NCBI GenBank assembly: GCA_007122945.1
Contig: SKSP01000119.1
Span: forward strand, 1 to 9,954
Direction: 5' to 3'
From: Ilumatobacteraceae bacterium
GTDB lineage: Bacteria; Actinomycetota; Acidimicrobiia; Acidimicrobiales; Ilumatobacteraceae
Length of the DNA: 9,954 nucleotides
Numbering within the stretch: the stretch's first letter is position 1; each line of letters opens with the position of its first letter. A program made the translations under genes and the position numbers. Below, one piece after another: positions 1 to 6,731 of the stretch. Under the pieces are notes generated by a model. It was not told the DNA's origin. It searched no databases and saw only the letters and a program-made list of their open reading frames with translations.

Positions 1-1209
1 CTTGTCGTCGAGCCCGGGGTGCGGGCGTCGGTGGCGGGCCGCGAACAGGCGGATCCGCGCGGCGTCGATCTCGGGTGGGCGGCGCAGCTCGCCTCGGGCG
101 TGGAGCCGGTTCGGGATGCTGCGGCCCTCGAAGTTGCCCTCGTCGGTGATGCCCCACCACTCGAGCGCGGCGGGTGCCGCGTCGGGACCGAGGACGGCGC
201 GGACCTCGGCCGGCGTCCAGGTGTGGAACAACCCCTCGGCCGTACCGCCCCGGCCGTCGGGGGCGTCGGCGTCCTCCGCCGAGTAGAACCCGCCGTCGGG
301 GTGGCGCAGGTCGCGCAACACGTAGTTGATCGTCTCGGTGGCGACCTGGCTCCAGGCGTCGTCGCCGAGCACTGCGTACGCATGGAGGTAGATGCGGGCG
401 AGCAGCGCCTGGTCGTAGAGCATCTTCTCGAAGTGGGGCACGAGCCACTCCCGATCGGTGGAGTACCGGGCGAAGCCGCCGCCGATGTGGTCGTACATGC
501 CACCCGAGGCCATCGCGTCGAGCGATGTCCGGATCACCGTCTCCGCGGCGTCGGACTTCGACGACATGAAGGCGCGCAGGACGAGCTCGAGGTGCATCGT
601 GGACGGGAACTTGGGTGCCTGCCCGAACCCGCCGTGCTCCACGTCGAACGTGCGGGCGAGCTGCGGTAGGACCTCGTTCACGGTCTCGAGGCGCGGGATG
701 TCCTTGGCCGGCGTCATCGATGCCGTCGTGCCGATCGCCGTCACGAGCGCCTCGGTGTTCTTCGTGATGTCGTCGCGCCGGTTGCGCCAGGCGTCGTCGA
801 TGGCGTGCAACAGCTTCAAGAAGTTCGGCTTCGGGAAGTACGTCCCGCCGAAGAACGGTCGACCGTCGGGGGTCGTGAACACCGTCATCGGCCATCCGCC
901 CCGACCGGTCATGGCCTGGACGGCGTCCATGTAGAGGGCGTCGACGTCCGGACGCTCCTCCCGGTCCACCTTGACGTTCACGAACAGCTCGTTCATCACC
1001 GCGGCCGCCTCGTCGTCCTCGAAGCACTCGTGGGCCATCACGTGGCACCAGTGGCACGCCGAGTAGCCGACCGACAACAGGACCGGCACGTCGCGCTCGC
1101 GGGCCTCGGCGAACGCCTCCTCACCCCACGGGAACCAGTGCACCGGGTTGTCGCGGTGCTGGCGCAGATAGGGCGAGGTCTCCTGGGCGAGCCGGTTCCG
1201 CGAAGCCAT
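1..1209 (-). CDS. DUF255 / YyaL-SPATA20 family thioredoxin-domain protein (N-terminal part, runs off left edge)
   Basis: Translation from the ATG at 1209 gives 403 codons open to the window edge. The family is usually about 650-700 aa, so only the N-terminal part is present. Residues 1 to about 165 form the thioredoxin-like DUF255 domain: a TSPYLRQH start, DNPVHWFPW, and the hallmark CHWC pair at C52/C55 inside SACHWCHVMAHE. GGWPMTVF and GGTYFPK follow. The later part (GGFGQAPKFP, GGMYDHIGGGFARYSTD, HFEKMLYDQ, FYSAEDADA, ending in HPGLDDK) belongs to the alpha/alpha-barrel domain that resembles sugar epimerases and glycosidases. The biochemical role of the family is not settled; a redox or sugar-related function is usually suggested. 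An in-frame GTG directly precedes the ATG and is a possible alternative start. A GAGG lies just 2 nt upstream of the ATG. The gene is divergent from the DUF4242 gene. The family call is firm. Confidence 0.93.
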   Translation of the reverse strand, partial: MASRNRLAQETSPYLRQHRDNPVHWFPWGEEAFAEARERDVPVLLSVGYSACHWCHVMAHECFEDDEAAAVMNELFVNVKVDREERPDVDALYMDAVQAMTGRGGWPMTVFTTPDGRPFFGGTYFPKPNFLKLLHAIDDAWRNRRDDITKNTEALVTAIGTTASMTPAKDIPRLETVNEVLPQLARTFDVEHGGFGQAPKFPSTMHLELVLRAFMSSKSDAAETVIRTSLDAMASGGMYDHIGGGFARYSTDREWLVPHFEKMLYDQALLARIYLHAYAVLGDDAWSQVATETINYVLRDLRHPDGGFYSAEDADAPDGRGGTAEGLFHTWTPAEVRAVLGPDAAPAALEWWGITDEGNFEGRSIPNRLHARGELRRPPEIDAARIRLFAARHRRPHPGLDDK

Positions 1210-1392
1210 CACCTCACCGTATCGGGGAGAGTTCTGCGGGTTCGGACAGGGCCCACCGGGATCGGCACCGTGATGTCGTCGGGAATCGGTAGTTCCGCGG
1301 ATGCGGCGCACGAGCGAGCTGCGTACGGTCGAGATCGTCGCAGCTTGCGGCGTTCTCGCCCAGCGAGATGAACACGACGAGAGGGGACTTCG
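1210..1392. promoter_or_regulatory. Divergent intergenic region between the DUF255 and DUF4242 genes
   Basis: This 183-bp spacer must carry promoters for both flanking genes. On the minus strand a TANNNT-type hexamer (TACGGT, reading 1221 to 1216) ends 6 nt before the DUF255 ATG, which would suit a leaderless or nearly leaderless transcript. On the plus strand another TACGGT sits at 1324-1329 without a recognisable -35 box at 17-18 bp. The DUF4242 gene has a good ribosome binding site, GAGGGGA at 1381-1387, 5 nt before its ATG. No operator-like palindrome stands out. The promoter assignments are tentative. Confidence 0.3.
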
Positions 1393-1656
1393 ATGCCTGT
1401 GTACATGGTCGACCGGGACCTGCCCGGTGTCACGATGGACGCGCTCGCAGGGGCGCAGAAGGCGGCCATCGAGACGGCCGAGGCGCACCGCCAGCAGGGG
1501 AAGGACGTGCGCTACATCCGCAGCATGTTCGTGCCGTCGGAGTCGCACTGCATGTGCCTGTTCGAGGCGTCCGACGCCCAGGCCGTGATCGACGTCAACG
1601 AGGAGGCGCAGATCCCGTACACGCGCGTCACCGAGGCGCTCGATCTCACGCCCTGA
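1393..1656 (+). CDS. DUF4242 family small protein (SCO4226-like)
   Basis: The 87-aa protein has the full DUF4242 pattern: the opening MPVYMVDRDLPGVTMDAL, a helix rich in Ala/Gln, VRYIRSMFVPSESHCMCLFEA, then DAQAVIDVNEEAQIPYTRVTEALDL. Its length matches the family, which is about 80-90 aa with a ferredoxin-like alpha/beta fold. Streptomyces SCO4226 of this family has been described as a nickel-binding protein; whether this member binds metal is inference. C-x-C in the central strand and several His/Asp/Glu residues could contribute ligands. There is no signal peptide, so it is probably cytoplasmic. The start is set by GAGGGGA 5 nt upstream of the ATG. The gene is divergent from the DUF255 gene and overlaps the convergent LuxR gene by 11 bp. 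Confidence 0.87.
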   Translation: MPVYMVDRDLPGVTMDALAGAQKAAIETAEAHRQQGKDVRYIRSMFVPSESHCMCLFEASDAQAVIDVNEEAQIPYTRVTEALDLTP

Positions 1657-2773
1657 CGCCGGGGGTCTCCATCCGCCGGCGCGTCGCCCAGCTCGCCAGC
1701 CGCGCGCGCGACGTCAGGCCCAACTTGGTGAAGATGTGGCTGACGTGGCTGTGGACGGTGCGCTCCGAGATGAACAACTGCCGAGCGATCTCCCGGTTGG
1801 AGTGCCCGTTCGCGACCAGCGCGGCAACCTGTGATTCCCGCGGTGAGAGCTCGGGTTCTCCCGGTCGGACACGTTCGAGGTTGTGCCGGGCCGTGGCCGC
1901 CGCGGTCGCGTCGCCGATCTGCTCGAGTCGCTCGGCGGCCTCAGCGTACAGGCGGCGCGCCTCGACGGTGTCGCCGGTCATCTCGCGGAGACCCGCCAGG
2001 TTGTTCGTCGCGACCGCTGCGCCGCGCCGGTCGCCGGCGTCGGTGAACTCGTCGAGGGCCCGCTCGGCGAGCTCGACGGCCCGATCGACGTCGCCCCACT
2101 GCCGAGCGAGCATCGACATGTTGTTCGCGCACATCGCCGACCCGCGCGTCTCCCCGATGCGTTCGAAGAGCTGCTGCGCCCCGTCGAAGTAACGCGTCGC
2201 CGACCGGACGTCACCGAGGTCGTGGGCGACGTTGCCGAGGTTCGCCAGCACCGACGCCGCCTCGTGGCTGGCCCCGACGCGGCGGAACGACGCCAGGCTC
2301 GCGAGGAGACCCTCGATGGCATCGCGAGGACGGCCGTCGGCGGCTGCGACGAGTGCCGAGGTCGAGAGGCAGAACGCCTCGCCCCGGCGATCGCCGAGCC
2401 GGACGAACGCGTCCCGGGCGGCACGGGCGAGGGCTGCGGCACGGTCCAGGTCGCCGGCGCGGAGCAACTCGGTGGCGAGGGCGTTGCGTGCCGAGGCGGC
2501 GGCGCGTTCGTCGCCGGTCTCGTCGTGGAGCGCGATCGCGGCCTCGTGCGCGACCCGTGCGCGATCGACGTCGCCCTGTGCCATCGCGAGGGTCGCCAAC
2601 GCGCCGAGCGCGGCGGCTCGACGGCTGGGGGATTCCTCGTCGGCCGCCCGGAGCGCGCTCTCGATGGTCTCGATCCCGGCGCGGAACAGACCGTGGGCCT
2701 CCCAGTGCGGGGCGAGCGCGATGGCGTGATCGAGCGGGGGCCGGTCCCGCTCGGTACCCTCCACCGCGTCCAC
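1646..2773 (-). CDS. LuxR-type transcriptional regulator with TPR repeats (375 aa)
   Basis: From residue 309 the C-terminus is a typical LuxR/GerE helix-turn-helix: LSPRESQVAALVANGHSN, then REIARQLFISERTVHSHV, then FTKLGLTSRARLA. The rest is a helical solenoid of about six tetratricopeptide repeats spaced near 40 residues (GDVDRARVAHEAAIAL, AGDLDRAAALARAA, LGDVRSATRYFDGA, WGDVDRAVELAERAL, TGDTVEARRLYAEAA). The first residues (ALAPHWEAHGLFRAGIETIESAL) resemble the linker that follows the STAND/AAA ATPase in large LuxR regulators, but no ATPase domain is present. The open frame continues upstream to 3268, where it is only antisense to the hydrolase gene. GTG at 2773 is therefore chosen, with GTG at 2764 as the alternative. 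Neither has a Shine-Dalgarno; TAACGT ends 8 nt before 2773, suggesting a leaderless start. The ligand sensed is unknown. It is divergent from, and probably controls, the enzyme operon at 2828-6468. Confidence 0.88.
   Translation of the reverse strand: MDAVEGTERDRPPLDHAIALAPHWEAHGLFRAGIETIESALRAADEESPSRRAAALGALATLAMAQGDVDRARVAHEAAIALHDETGDERAAASARNALATELLRAGDLDRAAALARAARDAFVRLGDRRGEAFCLSTSALVAAADGRPRDAIEGLLASLASFRRVGASHEAASVLANLGNVAHDLGDVRSATRYFDGAQQLFERIGETRGSAMCANNMSMLARQWGDVDRAVELAERALDEFTDAGDRRGAAVATNNLAGLREMTGDTVEARRLYAEAAERLEQIGDATAAATARHNLERVRPGEPELSPRESQVAALVANGHSNREIARQLFISERTVHSHVSHIFTKLGLTSRARLASWATRRRMETPGVRA
1655..1685 (+). terminator. Hairpin at the end of the DUF4242 gene, possible terminator
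   Basis: Directly after the DUF4242 stop codon, CGCCGG (1657-1662) pairs with CCGGCG (1676-1681) around a 13-nt loop. An alternative register pairs GACG (1655-1658) with CGTC (1682-1685) around the CCGG/CCGG core, leaving a 2-nt bulge. No T-tract follows. The hairpin lies inside the 3' coding end of the convergent LuxR gene, so protein coding also constrains it, and the pairing may be chance in such GC-rich DNA. Confidence 0.3.
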
Positions 2774-2827
2774 GGCGCAGGACGTTAGACGGCCCGCGGT
2801 CGACGGCGGTCTGCGAGACTCGGGGCC
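2774..2827. promoter_or_regulatory. Divergent promoter region between the LuxR regulator and hydrolase operon
   Basis: Only 54 bp separate the two start codons, so promoters must face away from each other and probably overlap. For the regulator, minus-strand TAACGT (2787-2782) matches a TANNNT -10 box, 8 nt before the GTG. For the hydrolase, GAGACT (2815-2820) ends 7 nt before the ATG and is a weak -10 candidate. Neither has a good -35 at the right distance. The spacing suggests leaderless messages for both. A LuxR dimer site should lie here, but I see no clear palindrome apart from GTCGAC at 2799-2804. Confidence 0.4.
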
Positions 2828-3550
2828 ATGATCGAGCGAGAGATCAGCGTGACCACACCCGATGGCGTCATGCCGACGTTCCTGTTCCATCCCGAACACG
2901 ACGGTCCGCACCCGGTGGTGCTGTACCTCATGGACGCGCCGAGCATCCGGCCCGCGCTGCGCGACATGGCCTCCCGCCTGGCCACCGCCGGGTACTACGT
3001 CATGTTGCCGTACCTGTTCTACCGTGGCGGGCCGTACCGGGAGTTCGGCCAGAGCGACGAGGACATGCACGCCCGCACCGAACTGATGGGCACGATCACG
3101 CCCACCAACATCGTCGGCGATGCGGTGGCGATGCTCGAGGTGGCCGACGACGACGGGGCGGCGCGCGACGGGTCGTTCGGTGCGGTCGGGTTCTGCATGA
3201 GCGGCGGCCTGACCGTGGCGCTCGCCCGGGCGATGCCCGAGCGGATGGCGGCGGCCGCGTCGATCCACGGTGCCTGGATGGTGCGCGACGGCGAGGATTC
3301 ACCCCATCTGCACCTCGAGCGGGTCCGGGCCGAGGTCCACCTGGCGTGGGTGGAGGACGACCCCACCGCGCCGACCGAGACGCGGGCAACTTTCGTGGAC
3401 GCGCTGGAGACGGCGGGTGTGCGGTACACCCTCGACGTGATCACCGACGCCGTGCACGGCTACGCCCCGCCGGGGGAGCGCTATGACCGCCGCGCGTCGG
3501 AGCTGCACTGGGAGCGCGTCCATTCTCTGCTGCGTCGCAATCTGTGGTGA
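2828..3550 (+). CDS. Dienelactone hydrolase family alpha/beta hydrolase
   Basis: The 240-aa protein is the usual length for the dienelactone hydrolase family. The nucleophile elbow is GFCMSGG with Cys at residue 123, the same number as the catalytic Cys of classical dienelactone hydrolase. The acid is probably D177 or D178 in the strand LAWVEDDP, and the base is H210 in AVHGYAPPG. HPVVLYLMDAP near residue 35 forms the oxyanion-hole region, followed by the helix RPALRDMASRLATAGYYVMLPYLFYR. There is no signal peptide, so it is cytoplasmic. The family hydrolyses lactones and esters, classically dienelactone in chloroaromatic breakdown, but many members have other or unknown substrates. It is the first gene of the likely operon with the amidase and the monooxygenase; hydrolysis of an ester or lactone made by the latter is plausible but inferred. 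The start lacks a Shine-Dalgarno. Confidence 0.9.
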   Translation: MIEREISVTTPDGVMPTFLFHPEHDGPHPVVLYLMDAPSIRPALRDMASRLATAGYYVMLPYLFYRGGPYREFGQSDEDMHARTELMGTITPTNIVGDAVAMLEVADDDGAARDGSFGAVGFCMSGGLTVALARAMPERMAAAASIHGAWMVRDGEDSPHLHLERVRAEVHLAWVEDDPTAPTETRATFVDALETAGVRYTLDVITDAVHGYAPPGERYDRRASELHWERVHSLLRRNLW

Positions 3551-3586
3551 TGCACGCGCCGGCCCGAACGGCCATGATGGCGCCCC

Positions 3587-4996
3587 ATGAGTGAGCTGTG
3601 GCGCATGGGCGCGGCCGAACTGGCCGAGCAGATCCGGACGGGGGCGGCGTCGAGTCGGGAGGTCCTCGAGGAGCACCTGGCGCGCGTCGAGGCGGTGAAC
3701 CCGCACCTCAACGCGATCGTCGGGGTCCTCGCCACCTCGGCGCGCGAGGCGGCCGATGCGGCCGACCGGGCGGTCGCCGAGGGCGGCCCGATCGGCCCGT
3801 TGCACGGTGTCCCGTTCAGCGTCAAGGAGAACGTCGACGTCGTGGGGACCGCGACGACCCAGGGTGTCCCGGCACTGGCCGAGGCGATCGCCGACCGTGA
3901 CGCGCCGACCGTGGCGCGCCTGCGAGCCGCCGGCGGCATCCCGTTCGTCCGGACGAACATGCCCGATCTCGGGCTGCGCATCCACAGCCACTCCGAGCTG
4001 CACGGGTGCACGCTCAACCCCTGGGACCCCGACGTCACCGCGGGCGGGTCGAGCGGTGGGGAGGCCGCGGCGCTGGCGTCGGGGATGACCCCGCTCGGGA
4101 TCGGCAACGACATCGGCGGGTCGCTGCGCAACCCGGCACACTGCTGCGGCATCGCCTCGATCAAGCCGTCGGTCGGGGTCGTCCCACAAGCGACCGTGAT
4201 CCCGCCGGAGGACCCTGCACTGTCGTCGCAACTGATGGTCGCCGAGGGCCCGATGGCACGGGGCGTCCGCGACGTCCGTCTGGGCCTCGAGTTGCTCGCC
4301 GGGCACGACCCCCGCGATCCTCGCAGCCTGCCCGTCACCCTCACCGACGCCGGGCCCGACGAGCCGCTGCGGGTCGCCGTGCTCGCCGAGCCACCTGGTG
4401 TACGCACCGATCCGGGCATCGCCGCGACCGTGCGCCGCGCGGCCGACGTGCTGGCCGACCTCGGCCACGACGTCGTCGAGGCGGTGCCGCCCGACTACGA
4501 GGAGCTGTGCCACCTGTGGGGGGCGTTGCTGATGGCGGATCTCCGCGTGATGCGTCCGTTGCTCGAGAGCGTGATGGGGAACGGTGGCCGGACCGTCCTC
4601 GCCAACTTCGACGCCAGCGTCCCGCCGATGGGTGTCGACGACGTGCTCGCCATCCACCCGCGCCGTTACCAGGCGATGCGCGACTGGTCGGCGTTCTTCG
4701 TCGACCACCCGGTGCTGCTGTCACCGACCTGGGCGATGCGGGCGTTCGCCCCGGACCACGATCTGACCGCGAGTGCCGACGGGGAGATGCTGGAGACGTT
4801 CCGCCCGGTGCTGCACGCCAACCTGCTCGGGCTGCCGGCCGCCGTCGTCCCCGGTGGGGTGGCCGACGGGCTGCCGGTCGGCGTCCAGGTGATCGGGGAC
4901 CGCTACACCGATCTGCGGGTCCTCACCCTCGCCGAGCAGATCGAGGCCGCCGTCGGCCCACTCACGCCGATCGATCCGGTGGTCCGGGCGTCATGA
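3587..4996 (+). CDS. Amidase signature (AS) family hydrolase
   Basis: The 469-aa protein has the full amidase signature. The Ser-cisSer-Lys triad is K80 (PFSVKENVDV), S155 (AGGSSGGEAA) and S179 (GNDIGGSLRNP). The 24-residue spacing between the two serines equals that of fatty acid amide hydrolase. N-terminal ELAEQIRTGAASSREVLEEHLARVEAVNPHLNAIV and C-terminal LPAAVVPGGVADGLPVGVQVIG are also typical. These enzymes hydrolyse C-N bonds of diverse amides, carbamates or oligomers; the substrate cannot be predicted here. GatA is less likely, because no gatB or gatC is adjacent. The gene starts 36 bp after the hydrolase stop, with no clear ribosome binding site (CATGAT ends 8 nt before the ATG). Its TGA overlaps the ATG of the monooxygenase in ATGA, so the two are probably translationally coupled. 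Confidence 0.93.
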   Translation: MSELWRMGAAELAEQIRTGAASSREVLEEHLARVEAVNPHLNAIVGVLATSAREAADAADRAVAEGGPIGPLHGVPFSVKENVDVVGTATTQGVPALAEAIADRDAPTVARLRAAGGIPFVRTNMPDLGLRIHSHSELHGCTLNPWDPDVTAGGSSGGEAAALASGMTPLGIGNDIGGSLRNPAHCCGIASIKPSVGVVPQATVIPPEDPALSSQLMVAEGPMARGVRDVRLGLELLAGHDPRDPRSLPVTLTDAGPDEPLRVAVLAEPPGVRTDPGIAATVRRAADVLADLGHDVVEAVPPDYEELCHLWGALLMADLRVMRPLLESVMGNGGRTVLANFDASVPPMGVDDVLAIHPRRYQAMRDWSAFFVDHPVLLSPTWAMRAFAPDHDLTASADGEMLETFRPVLHANLLGLPAAVVPGGVADGLPVGVQVIGDRYTDLRVLTLAEQIEAAVGPLTPIDPVVRAS

Positions 4997-6468
4997 CCGG
5001 CGAAGGGACCGAACACGTCGACGTGCTGATCGTGGGGGCGGGCATCTCCGGTGTCGGCGCCGCGTACCATCTCACCGACCAGTGCCCCGAGAAGCGCTTC
5101 GTGGTGCTCGAGGCGTTGGAGAGCTTCGGGGGCACGTGGCTCACCCACCGGTACCCCGGGATCCGCTCCGACAGCGACCTGTACACCTTCGGGTACCGGT
5201 TCAAGCCGTGGGTCGGACCACCGATCGCCACCGCCGAGGAGATCCGGACCTACATGGGCGAGGTGATCGAGGAGAACGACCTCGCCCGCCACATCCGGTA
5301 TCAGCACCGCATCGACCGGGCGACGTGGTCGAGCGCGGACGACCGGTGGACCCTCGAGGTGACCCGGACCGACACCGGTGAGCAACTGACCTTCACGTGC
5401 GGGTTCCTCTGGATGTGTCAGGGCTACTACCGCCACGCCCAGGGGTACACACCCGAGTGGCCCGGGACCGATGCCTACACCGGCCGGATCGTCCACCCGC
5501 AGACCTGGCCCGACGACCTCGACCACGTCGGCAAGAAGGTGATCGTCATCGGGTCGGGGGCGACGGCCGCCACGCTGGTCCCGGCGATCGCCGACGACTG
5601 CGAGCACGTCTGGCTGCTGCAGCGCTCGCCCACCTACTTCTGGGCGGATCGCAACGCCAACGAGTTGGTCGACCAGCTCCGCGAGCTCGAGGTGCCCGAC
5701 GAGTGGATCCACGAGATCGCCCGACGCAAGGTGCTGCGAGATCAGGGGGCCATCACCCAACTGTCGTTCGACGAACCCGAGTTCCTCCGCGAGCAACTCC
5801 TCGAGGGGGTCCGCAACCATCTCGGCCCGGACTACGACATCGACACGCACTTCTCGCCGAAGTACCGCCCGTGGCAGCAGCGCATCGCGTTCGTCCCGAA
5901 CGGCGACCTGTTCGCCGGGATCCGCGAGGGCAAGGTCACGATGGTGACCGACGAGATCGAGACGTTCACCGAGACGGGCATCCGGACCAGGTCCGGGGAG
6001 GAGCTGACGGCCGACATCGTCATCACCGCGACCGGTTTCGAGCTGTCGGTGCTCGGCGACATCGAGTTCACCATCGACGACGAGCCGCTCGACTTCGCCG
6101 ACACCGTCACGTATCGGGGAATGATGTTCACCGGGGTGCCGAACATGGTGTGGGTGTTCGGGTACTTCCGGGCGTCGTGGACCCTGCGGGCCGACCTGAT
6201 CGCCGACTTCGTGTGCCGGTTGCTGCGGCACATGGACGCCAAGGGGGTGACCCGTGTGGTGCCCGCGCTGCGACCGGAGGACGCCGACATGCCGTTGCTG
6301 CCGTGGGTCGACGAGGAGAACTTCAACCCGAACTACCTGATGCGCAGCGGTCACCTGTTGCCCAAGCGCGGCCCGAAGCCGGAGTGGCAGCACACCCAGG
6401 ACTACTGGGCGGAGAAGGACGCCCTGCCGGCCGCCGACCTCGACGACGGGTGCCTCGTCTACGACTGA
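4993..6468 (+). CDS. Flavin-containing Baeyer-Villiger monooxygenase, EthA-like
   Basis: The 491-aa protein is a class B flavoprotein monooxygenase that uses FAD and NADPH to insert oxygen next to a carbonyl. Two Rossmann motifs are intact: GAGISG at residues 15-20 for FAD and GSGATA at 187-192 for NADPH. GGTWLTHRYPGIRSDSDLYT follows the first. The Baeyer-Villiger fingerprint lies at 162-173, YTGRIVHPQTWP, with Tyr where the consensus FxGxxxHxxxW has Phe. YDIDTHFSPKYRPWQQRI, FVPNGDLF and DIVITATGFEL are typical of the EthA subgroup. Length and architecture match mycobacterial EthA (about 489 aa), which oxidises ketones and activates ethionamide. The open frame extends upstream to 4006, but that part lies out of frame over the amidase gene, so the ATG at 4993 in the ATGA overlap is chosen. 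It has no own ribosome binding site. It is the last gene of the probable operon; EthA orthology is not claimed. Confidence 0.93.
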   Translation: MTGEGTEHVDVLIVGAGISGVGAAYHLTDQCPEKRFVVLEALESFGGTWLTHRYPGIRSDSDLYTFGYRFKPWVGPPIATAEEIRTYMGEVIEENDLARHIRYQHRIDRATWSSADDRWTLEVTRTDTGEQLTFTCGFLWMCQGYYRHAQGYTPEWPGTDAYTGRIVHPQTWPDDLDHVGKKVIVIGSGATAATLVPAIADDCEHVWLLQRSPTYFWADRNANELVDQLRELEVPDEWIHEIARRKVLRDQGAITQLSFDEPEFLREQLLEGVRNHLGPDYDIDTHFSPKYRPWQQRIAFVPNGDLFAGIREGKVTMVTDEIETFTETGIRTRSGEELTADIVITATGFELSVLGDIEFTIDDEPLDFADTVTYRGMMFTGVPNMVWVFGYFRASWTLRADLIADFVCRLLRHMDAKGVTRVVPALRPEDADMPLLPWVDEENFNPNYLMRSGHLLPKRGPKPEWQHTQDYWAEKDALPAADLDDGCLVYD

Positions 6469-6479
6469 CGCCCAGTCCA

Positions 6480-6521
6480 CTCAGGGTGCGCTGAGGGGTG
6501 CGCTGAGGAGTGCGCTCAGAG
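6480..6521. repeat. Tandem 12-bp repeats with overlapping hairpins
   Basis: GTGCGCT recurs at 6487, 6499 and 6511, exactly 12 bp apart, within units of the type TGAGGGGTGCGC. The array starts 12 bp after the monooxygenase stop. It can fold: CTCAG (6480-6484) pairs with CTGAG (6491-6495), and CTGAG (6503-6507) pairs with CTCAG (6515-6519). It may therefore act as a terminator-like structure for the operon, although no T-tract follows. The last unit, TGAGGAGTGCGCTCAGAG (6504-6521), recurs with 16 of 18 matches at 7387-7404. Confidence 0.75.
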
Positions 6522-6545
6522 CGTCAGCGGTGAGGATCGTGCGTT

Positions 6546-6681
6546 GCGTCTCGATTCGTCTCGGCGGGTCGGTGTGGTCGGCGGGTCGTGTCCGTGTCGG
6601 CTGCTTGTCGATTCGTCTCGGCGGGGTCGCGGGGTGTCCGGCCGAGGGGTGTCGTTGGCGGCGTGAGACGATTCGAGACGC
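6546..6681. repeat. Three-copy CGTCTCGAWTCGTCTC element, third copy inverted
   Basis: Copy 1 (6547-6562) consists of two CGTCTC units exactly 10 bp apart, joined by GATT. Copy 2 shares 18 identical bases with it, TCGATTCGTCTCGGCGGG at 6551-6568 and 6608-6625, but its left half is degenerate. Copy 3 (6665-6680, GAGACGATTCGAGACG) is the reverse complement of copy 1 with one mismatch. Arms 6546-6562 and 6665-6681 can form a stem of 17 positions with one central T-T mismatch around a loop of about 100 nt. Copy 2 (6609-6619) can compete for the same partner. The half-sites, one helical turn apart, would suit a DNA-binding protein; a structured RNA is the other reading. Confidence 0.7.
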
Positions 6682-6703
6682 GTCGGCTGGGACGACGCCG
6701 ACG
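6681..6703 (+). other. Small perfect hairpin
   Basis: CGTCGGC (6681-6687) and GCCGACG (6697-6703) form a perfect 7-bp stem with a 9-nt loop, directly after the third CGTCTCG-type element. There is no T-tract. It may be part of a larger folded leader, a weak terminator, or chance. Confidence 0.35.
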
Positions 6704-6731
6704 GCTGCCACGGGGTGGGACGGCTGTCCGC

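Noticed and set aside
2774..3268. N-terminal extension of the LuxR frame
   Set aside because: It is antisense to the hydrolase gene and has no TPR or ATPase features; the TPR-like sequence begins after the GTG at 2773.
3551..3586. Hairpin GGCC-CGAAC-GGCC between hydrolase and amidase as a terminator
   Set aside because: The stem is only 4 bp with no T-tract, and the gene arrangement suggests co-transcription.
4006..4992. Upstream extension of the monooxygenase frame
   Set aside because: It lies out of frame over the amidase gene and encodes Arg/Pro-rich nonsense; the protein family starts at the ATG in the ATGA overlap.
4903..6480. 525-codon minus-strand frame opposite the monooxygenase
   Set aside because: It is a shadow of the monooxygenase codons; the sequence is rich in His, Val, Arg and Gly without domain motifs.
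6480..6521. CRISPR-like array
   Set aside because: The repeats are 12 bp, contiguous and only three in number, with no spacers and no cas genes.
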